From Mycoplana azooxidifex (lineage in GTDB: Bacteria; Pseudomonadota; Alphaproteobacteria; Rhizobiales; Rhizobiaceae), in contig NZ_JACIEE010000001.1 of NCBI RefSeq assembly GCF_014196765.1, positions 678,454 through 742,453 of the forward strand: 64,000 nucleotides of DNA, written 5' to 3'. Numbering within the stretch: position 1 is the first letter of the stretch; every line of letters starts with the position of its first letter. Below the pieces are notes generated by a model that saw only the letters and a list, made by a program, of their open reading frames with translations, made no database searches and was not told where the DNA came from. Both the position numbers and the translations under genes were made by a program. Positions 27,291 through 36,694 of the stretch are shown here, piece by piece.

Positions 27291-28878
27291 CGCACCTCTG
27301 AAGACCCCAAAAACTGCCGCGCATAGCTATGACGCGATCGTCATCGGCGCCGGCCACAACGGCCTCGCCGCCGCAGCCAAGCTCGGCCGCAGCGGCCGCA
27401 GGGTGCTGGTGCTGGAGGCGGCGAACGCGCCGGGGGGTGCTGCCCGCGGCCGCGAATTCGCGCCCGGCTTCCGATCCGCCGGCCTCGCCCACCTCGTCAA
27501 CCGGCTCGATCCAGAAGTCGCCCGCGACCTCGGGATCGCGCTTGCGGCCACGCCCGGCCCCGCCATGCCGACCGCCGTCCTCGACGGCGAGCGCGAGCCG
27601 GCCGTGCTCCGCGGCGCCTATGGCGAGACGATCGACGGCGTGACGGCAGACGAGGCGGCGGCCTTCTCCCGCCTGCGCGACAAGCTGGTCTTCCAGGCCG
27701 GCGTCCTCAAGCGCTTCCTGCGCCGCCCGCCGCCGCAGCTTGGCGCGATCGGCATCGGCGATATCTCGACGCTGATGGCGGCCGGTTTCGGCATCATCCG
27801 CAAGGGCCGCGCCGAGGGCCGCGATTTCCTGCGCATGCTGCTGATGAACGTCGCCGATGTCGCCGACGAATATCTCGACGACGACCGGCTGAAGGGGCTG
27901 CTCGCCTTCGACGCCACGCTCGGCATCCACCTCGGACCGCGCTCGCCAACCTCGCTTCTCGGCCTCTACTATCGCCTCACCGGCGAAGTGGACGGCAAGG
28001 CCGGCGGCCAGTTCATTCCGGAAGGCGGCATGGCGGCCGTCGCTCCCGCCTTCCTCAAGGCGGCGGAGACGGCCGGCGTCACCATCCGCTGCGGCGCCCG
28101 CGTCGGCCGCATTCTCGCCGACCGCGGCAGGGCCGGCGGCGTCGTGCTCGCCGACGGCTCGGAGCTCACCGCTCCGGTGGTCGTCTCCGCGATCCACCCG
28201 CAGGCGACCTTTCTGCAACTCGTCGATGCCGCCGAGACCGGCACCGGCTTCCTGCGCTCCATCCGCCACGTCCGCTCGGCCGGAAACGTCGCCAAGCTCG
28301 ATCTCGCACTGGAACGCATGCCGAATTTCTCCGGCCTCCCCGGCCGCGACCACGCCGGCCGCATCGTCATCGCCCGCTCGATGACGCATGTCGAAAACGC
28401 CTTCAACCCGGCCAAGTACGGCGAATTCTCGCCCGATCCGGTGATGGAGATCGTGCTGCCGAGCCTGGCAGACAGCACGCTCGCGCCGGACGGCGCCTGC
28501 ACGCTCTCGGCGCTGGTGCAATATGCACCCTACAAGCTCAAGGCAGGCTGGGAGACCGGCAAGCCGGCCTTCCTGAAGATCGTCATCGACATCCTCGAGC
28601 GCCACGCGCCGGGCATCGGTGCTACGGTCGTCGCTGCGAACCTCAGCACGCCCACAGACATCGAGACCGAATACAACCTGCCGGGCGGTCATTGGCATCA
28701 TGGGGAACTGCAGGCCGACCAGCTCCTGATCAACCGGCCGACGGGCACCGCTTCCGGCTATGCCACGCCGATCGAGGGCCTGTATCTCGCCAGCGCCGGC
28801 GCCCATCCGGGCGGCGGCATATCCGGCCTCGCCGGCTGGAACGCCGCTCGCCACATCCTTGCCGGAGGCAGCCGATGA
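27277..28878 (+). CDS. PYROXD2/phytoene-dehydrogenase-like NAD(P)/FAD oxidoreductase 2
   Basis: 533 aa. After an 18-residue leader, IVIGAGHNGLAAAAKLGRSG forms the FAD fold; the C-terminal motif is YLASAGAHPGGGISGLAGWN. It is a diverged paralogue of the preceding gene with the same HPGGG motif. Overlaps of 14 nt upstream and 4 nt downstream indicate one transcript. The pair might act on successive intermediates or form a heterodimer. Confidence 0.88.
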   Translation: MTSSDAPLKTPKTAAHSYDAIVIGAGHNGLAAAAKLGRSGRRVLVLEAANAPGGAARGREFAPGFRSAGLAHLVNRLDPEVARDLGIALAATPGPAMPTAVLDGEREPAVLRGAYGETIDGVTADEAAAFSRLRDKLVFQAGVLKRFLRRPPPQLGAIGIGDISTLMAAGFGIIRKGRAEGRDFLRMLLMNVADVADEYLDDDRLKGLLAFDATLGIHLGPRSPTSLLGLYYRLTGEVDGKAGGQFIPEGGMAAVAPAFLKAAETAGVTIRCGARVGRILADRGRAGGVVLADGSELTAPVVVSAIHPQATFLQLVDAAETGTGFLRSIRHVRSAGNVAKLDLALERMPNFSGLPGRDHAGRIVIARSMTHVENAFNPAKYGEFSPDPVMEIVLPSLADSTLAPDGACTLSALVQYAPYKLKAGWETGKPAFLKIVIDILERHAPGIGATVVAANLSTPTDIETEYNLPGGHWHHGELQADQLLINRPTGTASGYATPIEGLYLASAGAHPGGGISGLAGWNAARHILAGGSR

Positions 28879-30113
28879 ACGCCCTGACCAAGCCTGCAAA
28901 TGCCACCGACGCCCGCCGTGCTGCGCGCAGCCATATCCTCACCCCGCGGCTGGAGACGCCCTTCCATCCGCGGCTGGCCGCCCTCGACGAGGTCAACGAC
29001 TGGTACAACTGGGCCGGCTACAAGGCCCCGCATGCGCTCTTCGACGAGGAACTCGAGTATTTCGCGATCCGCTCGACGGCGGCCCTGTTCGACATCTCGC
29101 CGATGGTGAAGTACCGCATCGCCGGCGCGGACGCGGAGCGCTACCTCAACCGCCTGACGCTGCGCGACGTGCGCAAGCTCCCCGTCGGCCGCGTGCACTA
29201 CACCGCCTGGTGCGACGACGACGGCCACGTGCTGGACGACGGCACGCTGTTCCGCTTGGGCGAGCAGGAATTCCGCCTCTGCTGCCAGGAGCGCCACCTG
29301 TCCTGGCTGCTCGACAGCGCCTTCGGCTTCACGGTCGAGATCCACGAGGAAACCGAAGCGATCGCCGGCGTCGCCCTGCAGGGGCCGACGAGCTATGCAG
29401 TGCTCGCCGAAGCCGGCTTTGCCGGCGTCGAGCGGCTGAAGCCCTTCGACATCGCCACGTTTGCCCATGACGGGGGTACCGTCACGATCTCGCGCACCGG
29501 CTTCACCGGCGACCTGGGCTACGAACTCTTCGTTCCGCGCCAGACGGCCTTGTCGCTATGGGACCGGCTGTGGACGGCCGGCGACGGGCACGGCATTCGC
29601 GCCATCGGCTACGCCGCGCTGAACCGCACGCGCATCGAGGCCGGCTTCATCGTCGCCAATGCCGACTTCGTCACCGCCGAGGGGGCACTTCGCGCCGACC
29701 GCGTGCGCCTGCCCGACGAGATCGGCCTCGACTGGCTGGTCGATCCGGACAAGCCGAACTTCAACGGCCGCCGCGCCGTCCTCGATGCGCGCCGGAATCA
29801 AACTCTGAGGCACGTCCTCGTAGGCCTTGAAATCGAAGGGAATGTTCCAGCCGAGCATGCGATCGTCTATCACCGCGGCAAGCGAGAGGCGGGCCTCGTC
29901 ACCGCCGCCATCTGGTCGCCCACCGCCAAGCGCAACATCGCCATCGCCAGCCTGACGCGCCCCTATGGCACACGGTTCGTCGACGACCTCTGGGTGGAGA
30001 TCTATGCGATGCGCGAACTGAAGTACCAGAAGATGATGAAGCGTGCGAAGATCGTCCCGCGGCCGTTCGTGAAGCTGGCGCGACGCACGGCGACGCCGCC
30101 GGGATTGCGGTAG
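28875..30113 (+). CDS. GcvT-like aminomethyltransferase (tetrahydrofolate-dependent demethylase candidate)
   Basis: 412 aa with a GcvT fold: YNWAGYKAPHALFDEELEY near the N-terminus, FDISPMVKYRIAGADAERYL, the TGFTGDLGYELFVP signature and a C-terminal barrel. No FAD domain is fused, unlike the genes at the left edge. It could transfer a methyl or methylene group from an N-methyl substrate to tetrahydrofolate. Its ATG overlaps the upstream stop (ATGA). Confidence 0.9.
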   Translation: MNALTKPANATDARRAARSHILTPRLETPFHPRLAALDEVNDWYNWAGYKAPHALFDEELEYFAIRSTAALFDISPMVKYRIAGADAERYLNRLTLRDVRKLPVGRVHYTAWCDDDGHVLDDGTLFRLGEQEFRLCCQERHLSWLLDSAFGFTVEIHEETEAIAGVALQGPTSYAVLAEAGFAGVERLKPFDIATFAHDGGTVTISRTGFTGDLGYELFVPRQTALSLWDRLWTAGDGHGIRAIGYAALNRTRIEAGFIVANADFVTAEGALRADRVRLPDEIGLDWLVDPDKPNFNGRRAVLDARRNQTLRHVLVGLEIEGNVPAEHAIVYHRGKREAGLVTAAIWSPTAKRNIAIASLTRPYGTRFVDDLWVEIYAMRELKYQKMMKRAKIVPRPFVKLARRTATPPGLR

Positions 30114-30138
30114 GACGCGACAAGGCAAGAACGCACCG

Positions 30139-30378
30139 ATGGACGAAGAAGCCCGCCACCATTGGACGCTCATCCGCACACCGGTCGGTATCGACTGGTC
30201 GGGGCGCAGCCGCTATGCGGCGGCGATGTATTTCTACCAGAAGGGCGAGATGAGCGCCGAGGTGCTGGAGGTCTATCGCATCTGTTCCCGGCTTGACGCG
30301 GAAGATCCGCTTTCCGTGTTAAGGCGTTGGAATATCGGCAAGGACTGGATCGGGAAGATGACCGCAGAAGACAACTGA
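30139..30378 (+). CDS. Small hypothetical protein downstream of the aminomethyltransferase
   Basis: 79 aa, soluble, with aromatic-rich middle (YAAAMYFYQKGEMSAEVLEV) and a tryptophan-containing C-terminus. It begins 26 bp after the GcvT-like gene and is on the same strand, so it is probably the last gene of that operon. No family recognised. The ribosome site (GGCAAG) is modest. It could be a subunit or assembly factor of the oxidoreductases, but nothing in the sequence proves that. Confidence 0.55.
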   Translation: MDEEARHHWTLIRTPVGIDWSGRSRYAAAMYFYQKGEMSAEVLEVYRICSRLDAEDPLSVLRRWNIGKDWIGKMTAEDN

Positions 30379-30434
30379 CGCCTCGGAGACCTGCCATGGC
30401 GCAGCCCATGCCGGCCACGCCGGCGGCGGGCGGA

Positions 30435-31046
30435 TCAGGCGGCCCGCAGTCCGCGAATGAAGCGGGAAAGGCCGTCGCGGCCTTCGGCGGCAAGGTCGAA
30501 GCGGCGGCCGAACAGCAGCCATTCGACGCAAAGCCCCTTCATCATCCAGCAGAAGGAGGAGGCGAGCGCACGTGGCGTCCAGCAGCGGTCGAGCTTGCCC
30601 GTTTCGGCTGCCCGGGCGAAGGCCATCTCCAGGATGCGCACGTGCTCGTCGAAGACCTGCTGTTGCTGTTGCAGCACCGGCGCCAGTTCGCCTCCATAGT
30701 CGCAGCGAAGCAGGATCGACAGGATCCGCTGGCGCTGCTCGTCCTTGGCCAGCACCTCCAGCCACTCCGCCGCCATGCGCTCGATCACCGCGAACACGTC
30801 CGCGCCTTCCATCTCGAGTTCGCGGGCAACCATGTCCTCCTGCGGCAAGGGCACGGACTTGTAGAGTTCCATGAAGAGGTCGGTCTTGTTGGCGAAATGC
30901 CAGTAGATGGCGCCGCGGGTCACGCCGGCGGCAAGGGCCACCTCCTCCATCGATGCGTTGGAGACGCCCTTTTCGAAAAAGACGCGCTCCGCCGCATAGA
31001 GGATCTGCTGGCGCGTGACTTTGGCGTCCGCTTTGGTCCTACGCAT
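30435..31046 (-). CDS. TetR family repressor of RND efflux (AcrR/SmeR-like)
   Basis: 203 aa. Helix-turn-helix MEEVALAAGVTRGAIYWHF is the AcrR/TtgR type. It is 48 bp downstream of the RND pump gene on the same strand, as in the smeA-smeB-smeR order of Sinorhizobium. The dyad at 35591-35608 in front of the operon is the likely binding site. Drugs or plant phenolics are plausible inducers by family, not by sequence. Confidence 0.9.
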   Translation of the reverse strand: MRRTKADAKVTRQQILYAAERVFFEKGVSNASMEEVALAAGVTRGAIYWHFANKTDLFMELYKSVPLPQEDMVARELEMEGADVFAVIERMAAEWLEVLAKDEQRQRILSILLRCDYGGELAPVLQQQQQVFDEHVRILEMAFARAAETGKLDRCWTPRALASSFCWMMKGLCVEWLLFGRRFDLAAEGRDGLSRFIRGLRAA

Positions 31047-31094
31047 GTGCCCCCCGTAGCCGGGAGCGCCCGCCTTTCGGCGGACACTCGTTTC

Positions 31095-34000
31095 TCACTC
31101 GCCCGGTGCCGGCACTGGCTCGCCAGCCGGCTTTTCTTCCTTCGGCTTGCGGCCGAAGAGGTTCATGATGAACACGAAGAACACCGGGACGAAGAAGATG
31201 GCGAGAACGGTTGCCGAGATCATGCCGCCCATCACGCCCGTGCCGATCGCGTTCTGGCTGGCAGCGCTGGCGCCCGAGGCGATCGCCATCGGCAGCACGC
31301 CGAGGGTGAAGGCCAGCGAGGTCATCAGGATCGGCCGGAAGCGCAGCCGGCAGGCTTCGACCGTGGCCTCGAGGAGAGGCTTGCCCTCCGCCCGCAGGTC
31401 CTTGGCGAACTCGATGATCAGGATCGCGTTCTTCGCCGACAGGCCGATGATGGTGATCAGGCCGACGAGGAAGTACACGTCGTTGGGCATGCCGCGCCAG
31501 GTCACCGCGATCACCGAGCCGATGACGCCGAGCGGCACGACGAGCATGACCGACAGCGGGATCGACCAGCTCTCGTAGAGCGCCGAAAGCAGCAGGAAGA
31601 CGAACAGGATCGACAGCGCGATCAGTGCCGGCGCCTGCGAGCCGGACTGGATCTCCTGCAGCGACTGGCCCGTCCATTCGTAGCCGAAGCCGATCGGCAG
31701 TTCGCCTGCCAGGCGCTCCATCTCGGCGATCGCCTCGCCCGAGGAGAAGCCGGGTGCGGCCTGGCCCGCGATGCGGATCGACGGATAGCCGTTGTAGCCG
31801 ACGATCTGCTGCGGCCCGCGGATCCACTCCACGGTGGAAAACGACGACAGCGGAACCATGCCGCCGCTGGCGTTGCGGACGTTGAGGTTGAGGAGGTCGG
31901 CGGTATGCATACGCTTGTCCGCCCCCGCCTGTACCGTCACGCGCTGCATGCGACCGGAGTTCGGGAAGTCATTGACGTAGGACGAGCCGAGGTTCGCCGA
32001 GATCGTCGAGTTGATGTCGGAGAAGGTCACCCCGAAGGTGTTGGCCTTCTCGCGATCGATCAGCAGGTTGACCTGCGCCGCGTCGGGCATGCCTTCGACG
32101 CGCAGGCCGGTGACGGCCGGGCTCTTTGCGGCAGCAGCCATCAGCTGGTCGCGTGCGGCAGAGAGCGCAGTCTGCCCCAGTCCGCCGCGGTCCTGCAGGC
32201 GGAAGGTGAATCCGGTCGAGTTGCCCAGGCCCTGAATCGGCGGCGGCGAGAGCGAGAATGTCATCGCGTCCTTGATGCCGAAGAGCTGCATGTTGGCGCG
32301 GCCCGCGATCGCATCGGCCGAATCTTCCGGTCCGCGTTCTGACCAGTCCTTCAAGGGAACGAAGGCGAGGCCTGCGTTCTGGCCGGTGCCGGAGAAGCTG
32401 TAGCCGGAGATGGCGACGATGTCGGCGACGGCCTTCTCGCCCATGAAGATCTTCTCGACCTGCTGGATGACCTCGGCCGTACGGGTGCCGCTCGCCTCGG
32501 ACGGAGCCTGCATGTCGACAATGAGGTAGCCCTGGTCTTCGTTCGGAAGGAACGACGTCGGCAGTTGCAGATAGGCATAGCCGAGACCGACGAGCAGCGC
32601 GAGATACACGACCATCATCCGGCCCGAGCGCTTCACGACCTTGCCCACCACGCCGGAATAGCCATGCGCCGTCTTGTCGAAACCGCGGTTGAACCAGCCG
32701 AAGAAGCCGCGCTTTTCGTGATGGCCGTGCGGGATCGGTTTCAGGAAGGTGGCGCAGAGCGCCGGCGTCAGCGACAGCGCCAGGAAGCCCGAAAACAGGA
32801 TCGACACCACCATGGTCAGGCTGAACTGCTGGTAGATGATGCCGACGGCGCCCGGGAAGAACGCCATGGGAATGAACACGGCCGAGAGCACCAGCGTGAT
32901 GCCGATCACGGCGCCGGAAATCTGGCCCATGGCTTTCTTGGTGGCCTCCTTCGGCGACAGTCCCTCTTCGGCCATGATGCGCTCGACGTTCTCGACCACG
33001 ACGATCGCGTCGTCGACGAGGATGCCGATCGCCAGCACCATGGCGAACATGGTCAGCACGTTGATCGAGAACCCCGAGACGTACATCACAGCACAGGTTC
33101 CGAGCAGCGCCACCGGCACGACGAGCGTGGGGATGATCGTGTAGCGGATGTTCTGCAGGAACAGGAACATCACGATGAATACGAGGCCGATCGCCTCGAT
33201 CAGCGTGTGGATGACCTTCTCGATCGACACTTCGACGAAGGGCGTCGTGTCGTAGGGGATGCTGTATTCAACGCCGGCCGGGAAGAACTTCGCCAGTTCC
33301 TCCATCTTGGCGCGCACGCCGGCCGCCGTCGACATGGCGTTGCCCGTCGGCGAGAGCTGCACGCCGATGGCGGCCGTGGGATTGCCGCTCAGGCGCGTCG
33401 AGAAGTTGTAGCTTTCACCGCCGACCTCGATGGCGGCCACGTCGCGCAGCCGCACCGACGATCCGTCCGGATTGGCACGCAGTACGATCGAGCCGAACTC
33501 CTCGGGCGAGGTCAGCTGGCCGCGGACGAGCACGGTCGCGGAGATCTGCTGGCCGATCGGATTGGGCTGCGCACCGATCCGACCTGCCGAGACCTGCGCG
33601 TTCTGCGCCGAGATCGCGTTGTTGATGTCGTCGATCGTCAGCTTGAGGCCGACCATCTTGTCGGGGTCGACCCAGATGCGCATCGAGCGCTGGGTCGAAA
33701 ACAGCGTCGCGCTGCCGACGCCCGGCACGCGCCGAATTTCGCCCAGCACGTTACGGCTGAGATAGTCGCCGAGCCCGATCGCGTCCGTATTGCCGTCGGT
33801 AGAGGACAGCGCGACCACCATGAGGAAGGAAGTGCTCGCCTGCTCGACGCGCATGCCCTGCTGGGTGACGGCCTGCGGCAGGCGCGGCTCGACGCGGGCA
33901 ATGCGGTTCTGCACCTCGACCTGCGCCTCGCCGATATTGGTGCCGGGCGCAAAGGTAACGTTGATGGAGATGCTGCCGGAGGATTCCGACGTCGATTCGA

Positions 34001-34232
34001 AATAGAGCAGCCCGGGTACGCCGTTCAGCTCCTCCTCGATCGGACGCGTCACCGACTGGTAGATGTCGTCGGGCGAAGCGCCTGGATAGTTGGTCGAGAT
34101 AGAGATCTGCGGCGGCGCCACGTTCGGATACTGCGCCACCGGCAGCATCGGAATCGTGATCACGCCGGCAAGCATGATGAAAATGGCGACGACCCAGGCG
34201 AAGATCGGCCTGTCGATGAAAAATCTAGGCAT
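31095..34232 (-). CDS. RND multidrug efflux pump, inner-membrane transporter (AcrB/SmeB-like)
   Basis: 1045 aa, the usual HAE1 length, with 12 membrane segments and two large periplasmic loops. Proton-relay residues are visible: the DD pair in GILVDDAIVVVENVERIM and the Lys in LSAKNAILIIEFAKD. It starts 11 bp after the membrane-fusion gene. It should expel amphiphilic compounds through an outer-membrane channel not encoded here. Confidence 0.96.
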   Translation of the reverse strand: MPRFFIDRPIFAWVVAIFIMLAGVITIPMLPVAQYPNVAPPQISISTNYPGASPDDIYQSVTRPIEEELNGVPGLLYFESTSESSGSISINVTFAPGTNIGEAQVEVQNRIARVEPRLPQAVTQQGMRVEQASTSFLMVVALSSTDGNTDAIGLGDYLSRNVLGEIRRVPGVGSATLFSTQRSMRIWVDPDKMVGLKLTIDDINNAISAQNAQVSAGRIGAQPNPIGQQISATVLVRGQLTSPEEFGSIVLRANPDGSSVRLRDVAAIEVGGESYNFSTRLSGNPTAAIGVQLSPTGNAMSTAAGVRAKMEELAKFFPAGVEYSIPYDTTPFVEVSIEKVIHTLIEAIGLVFIVMFLFLQNIRYTIIPTLVVPVALLGTCAVMYVSGFSINVLTMFAMVLAIGILVDDAIVVVENVERIMAEEGLSPKEATKKAMGQISGAVIGITLVLSAVFIPMAFFPGAVGIIYQQFSLTMVVSILFSGFLALSLTPALCATFLKPIPHGHHEKRGFFGWFNRGFDKTAHGYSGVVGKVVKRSGRMMVVYLALLVGLGYAYLQLPTSFLPNEDQGYLIVDMQAPSEASGTRTAEVIQQVEKIFMGEKAVADIVAISGYSFSGTGQNAGLAFVPLKDWSERGPEDSADAIAGRANMQLFGIKDAMTFSLSPPPIQGLGNSTGFTFRLQDRGGLGQTALSAARDQLMAAAAKSPAVTGLRVEGMPDAAQVNLLIDREKANTFGVTFSDINSTISANLGSSYVNDFPNSGRMQRVTVQAGADKRMHTADLLNLNVRNASGGMVPLSSFSTVEWIRGPQQIVGYNGYPSIRIAGQAAPGFSSGEAIAEMERLAGELPIGFGYEWTGQSLQEIQSGSQAPALIALSILFVFLLLSALYESWSIPLSVMLVVPLGVIGSVIAVTWRGMPNDVYFLVGLITIIGLSAKNAILIIEFAKDLRAEGKPLLEATVEACRLRFRPILMTSLAFTLGVLPMAIASGASAASQNAIGTGVMGGMISATVLAIFFVPVFFVFIMNLFGRKPKEEKPAGEPVPAPGE

Positions 34233-34243
34233 TGTTCAGGACC

Positions 34244-35476
34244 TCAGTTCGCTTTGGCGGCCGGCTCTGCCGCCTCGCTGGCGACCGCAGGGGCTTCGGC
34301 GGCCTCGGCGGCCTGCTTCTCAGCAGGCGCCTGACCGGCCGGCTGCCAGTCGGTGGGCGCGACAGTGGCGCCGGGCCCGATCTTCTGGAAGCCCTCGACC
34401 ACGATCTTCTCTCCCGGCTGCAGCCCGCTCGTCACGATGAAGCGCTGGTCGACCGCGCGACCGACGTTGACGCGCCGGACCTCCAGGATGTTCTCTGCGT
34501 TGACGACATAGAGCTGTGCCTGCCCGGCCGTGTCGCGCTGGACGGACTGCTGCGGCACCAGGATCGCGTTCTTCTGGATGCCCTGCTGGAGCTGCACGCG
34601 GACATACATGCCCGGCAGAAGATCGTTGTCGGGATTGGGGAATTCGCCGCGCAGCGTCACCTGGCCGGTCGTCTCGTCGACGGCGGCCTCCGAGAACAAC
34701 AGCTTGCCGGTACGGCCGTAGGTCGTGCCGTCGTCGAACAACAGCGCTACGTCAGCCGAATTGCCGTCTTTCATCAGGGCGCCGTCCTGGAGCGCCTTGC
34801 GCAGGCGGATCAGGTCGGTGGCCGACTGGGTGAAGTCGGCATAGACGGGGTCGAGCTGTTGGATCGTGGCCAGCGCCTCGGTGCCGTTGCTGCTGACGAG
34901 CGCGCCTTCGGTGATCAGCGCCCGGCCGATGCGGCCGGTGATCGGCGCCTTCACCTCGGAATATTCGAGATTGAGCCTTGCCGTCGCAAGACCGGCCTCG
35001 GCGATGGCGACGTCGGCATCCGCGGCCGCAAGCTGCGCCACCGCGTCGTCGAACTGCTGCGCGGAGGCGACGTTCGACTTCTTCAGCTGCTCCTGGCGGT
35101 CGGCCGCCTGCTTGGCCTGCAACTGCACGGCCTTTGCACGCCGCAGCGTGCCCTCGGCGCTATCGACCTGCACGCGGAAGGGCTCAGGATCGATGCGGTA
35201 GAGAACGTCGCCCTCGTTGACGATCGAGCCCTGCTCGAACACGCGTTCGACGATGATGCCGGAGATGCGCGGACGAACCTCGGCGATGCGGGTCGCAGCG
35301 ATGCGGCCCGGCAGCTCGTTCATGATCGGCGCTTCCTCGGACTTGGTGGTGATGACTGCGACTGGGGTCGGCGGCATCGCCGGCGCACCGGCCTGCTTGT
35401 CCTCCTCCTTCTGGCATCCGGCCAAAAACAGCAGGCTGCCCAGTGTCGCAATTGCAATCGGTCTAATGATGCGCAT
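34244..35476 (-). CDS. RND efflux periplasmic adaptor lipoprotein (AcrA/SmeA-like)
   Basis: 410 aa. Signal peptide with lipobox LAGC (MRIIRPIAIATLGSLLFLAG then Cys). Next come the lipoyl half-motifs (RPRISGIIVERVFEQGSIVN and APITGRIGRALITEGALVS), a helical hairpin between them and a beta-barrel (GMYVRVQLQQG). The Ala/Glu/Pro-rich tail (about the last 35 residues) is low-complexity. ATG 35476 gives a proper signal peptide. First gene of the adaptor-pump-TetR operon. Confidence 0.95.
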   Translation of the reverse strand: MRIIRPIAIATLGSLLFLAGCQKEEDKQAGAPAMPPTPVAVITTKSEEAPIMNELPGRIAATRIAEVRPRISGIIVERVFEQGSIVNEGDVLYRIDPEPFRVQVDSAEGTLRRAKAVQLQAKQAADRQEQLKKSNVASAQQFDDAVAQLAAADADVAIAEAGLATARLNLEYSEVKAPITGRIGRALITEGALVSSNGTEALATIQQLDPVYADFTQSATDLIRLRKALQDGALMKDGNSADVALLFDDGTTYGRTGKLLFSEAAVDETTGQVTLRGEFPNPDNDLLPGMYVRVQLQQGIQKNAILVPQQSVQRDTAGQAQLYVVNAENILEVRRVNVGRAVDQRFIVTSGLQPGEKIVVEGFQKIGPGATVAPTDWQPAGQAPAEKQAAEAAEAPAVASEAAEPAAKAN

Positions 35477-35590
35477 CGGTTTTTCCACGAAACGAGGGGA
35501 GGCCGGCGGCCTCGAAAAGGTCAGGTCACGGCCGGAAGGCCTTGAAATGATTCGATGCGGAGAACCGGAAGTCCCCCGCATCGCCGTTAT

Positions 35591-35608
35591 ACAAACAGTT
35601 CTGTATGT
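35591..35608. promoter_or_regulatory. Operator-like dyad for the efflux operon
   Basis: ACAAACAGTTCTGTATGT is a dyad of the form ACAwACAGwwCTGTwTGT, symmetric at every non-w position. It lies 115 bp upstream of the adaptor gene and resembles AcrR/TtgR-type operators. The rest of the 35477-35678 gap is promoter/leader sequence. Confidence 0.6.
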
Positions 35609-35678
35609 TAGATCTTGTCCAAGCGCAATCCGTTATCGCACTGCACAACGCCCGATCACGAACTCGTGATGAGGGACC

Positions 35679-36680
35679 TCATCGTATCATTTTGCCGTCA
35701 TCCCCGAAACGATGGAGCTGTCCGGCATTTGCCGTGGCATGGACGATCTCGTCCGGTTCGTAGTGGTGTTCGCCGAACAGCCGCACTGTCAAAAGCCCTG
35801 CCTTCTCGCTGTCCAGGTAGACGATCGTGTCGGCGCCGAGGTGCTCGACATGGACGACCCTGCCGGTCCACTCGCCGCTCTCGCGCGACAGCGCCATGTG
35901 CTCCGGACGGACGCCAATCGTCGTCGCATCGCTGCGTCCGAGCCGGGAAGCATCGATGAAGTTCATCGCCGGCGAGCCGATGAAGCCGGCGACGAACAGG
36001 TTGGCCGGGCGGTTGTAGAGCTCCATTGGCGAGCCGACCTGCTGGATGACGCCGCCGTCAAGCACGACGATCTTGTCCGCCAGCGTCATCGCCTCGACCT
36101 GGTCATGCGTGACGTAGATCATGGTCGCCTTCAGTTCGCGGTGGAGCCGGGCGATCTCCAGGCGCGTGTTGACGCGCAGCGCCGCGTCGAGGTTGGAAAG
36201 CGGCTCGTCGAACAGGAACAGCTTCGGCTCGCGCACGATCGCCCGGCCGATCGCCACGCGCTGGCGCTGCCCGCCGGAAAGCTCGGCCGGGCGTCGGGCG
36301 AGATAGTTCTCCAGCGACAGCATGGAAGACGCCTTCTTCGTTCGCGCCTCGATCTCCGCCTTCGGTGCGCCGGCCTGCTTGAGGCCCAAGCCCATGTTGT
36401 CCTTCACGCTCAGGTGCGGATAGAGCGCATAGGACTGGAACACCATGGCGATGCCGCGCTTGGCCGGCGGCACCGCGCTCACCTCGCTCCCGTCGATCAG
36501 GATATTGCCCGACGTCGCATCGTCGAGGCCGGCGATGATGCGCAGCAGCGTCGATTTTCCGCAGCCCGACGGTCCGACGAAGATGACGAACTCGCCGTCC
36601 TTGACGTCCAGGTCGATGCCCTTGAGGACGTCGACCGGGCCGAAGGACTTGCGCACGGATTTCAGTTGCAGGGAGCCCAT
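35679..36680 (-). CDS. Sugar ABC importer ATPase (UgpC/MalK-type)
   Basis: 333 aa. Walker [10 protein letters not shown], signature [15 protein letters not shown], Walker [13 protein letters not shown] and H-loop VTHDQVEAM are intact; the C-terminal TOBE region has the IGVRPEHM motif of MalK/UgpC proteins. ATG 36680 follows AAGGAACG. Last gene of the minus operon murQ-binding protein-permease-permease-oxidoreductase-ATPase. It energises amino-sugar uptake by context. Confidence 0.94.
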   Translation of the reverse strand: MGSLQLKSVRKSFGPVDVLKGIDLDVKDGEFVIFVGPSGCGKSTLLRIIAGLDDATSGNILIDGSEVSAVPPAKRGIAMVFQSYALYPHLSVKDNMGLGLKQAGAPKAEIEARTKKASSMLSLENYLARRPAELSGGQRQRVAIGRAIVREPKLFLFDEPLSNLDAALRVNTRLEIARLHRELKATMIYVTHDQVEAMTLADKIVVLDGGVIQQVGSPMELYNRPANLFVAGFIGSPAMNFIDASRLGRSDATTIGVRPEHMALSRESGEWTGRVVHVEHLGADTIVYLDSEKAGLLTVRLFGEHHYEPDEIVHATANAGQLHRFGDDGKMIR

Positions 36681-36694
36681 CGATCGTTCCTTCT

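Noticed and set aside
25671..28878. Carotenoid biosynthesis genes
   Set aside because: Phytoene-desaturase-like folds are present, but no crtB, crtE or crtY is nearby and the context is amine catabolism.
25608..28899. Two long minus-strand frames opposite the oxidoreductases
   Set aside because: Composition is that of an antisense shadow; the plus-strand proteins have FAD motifs and ribosome sites.
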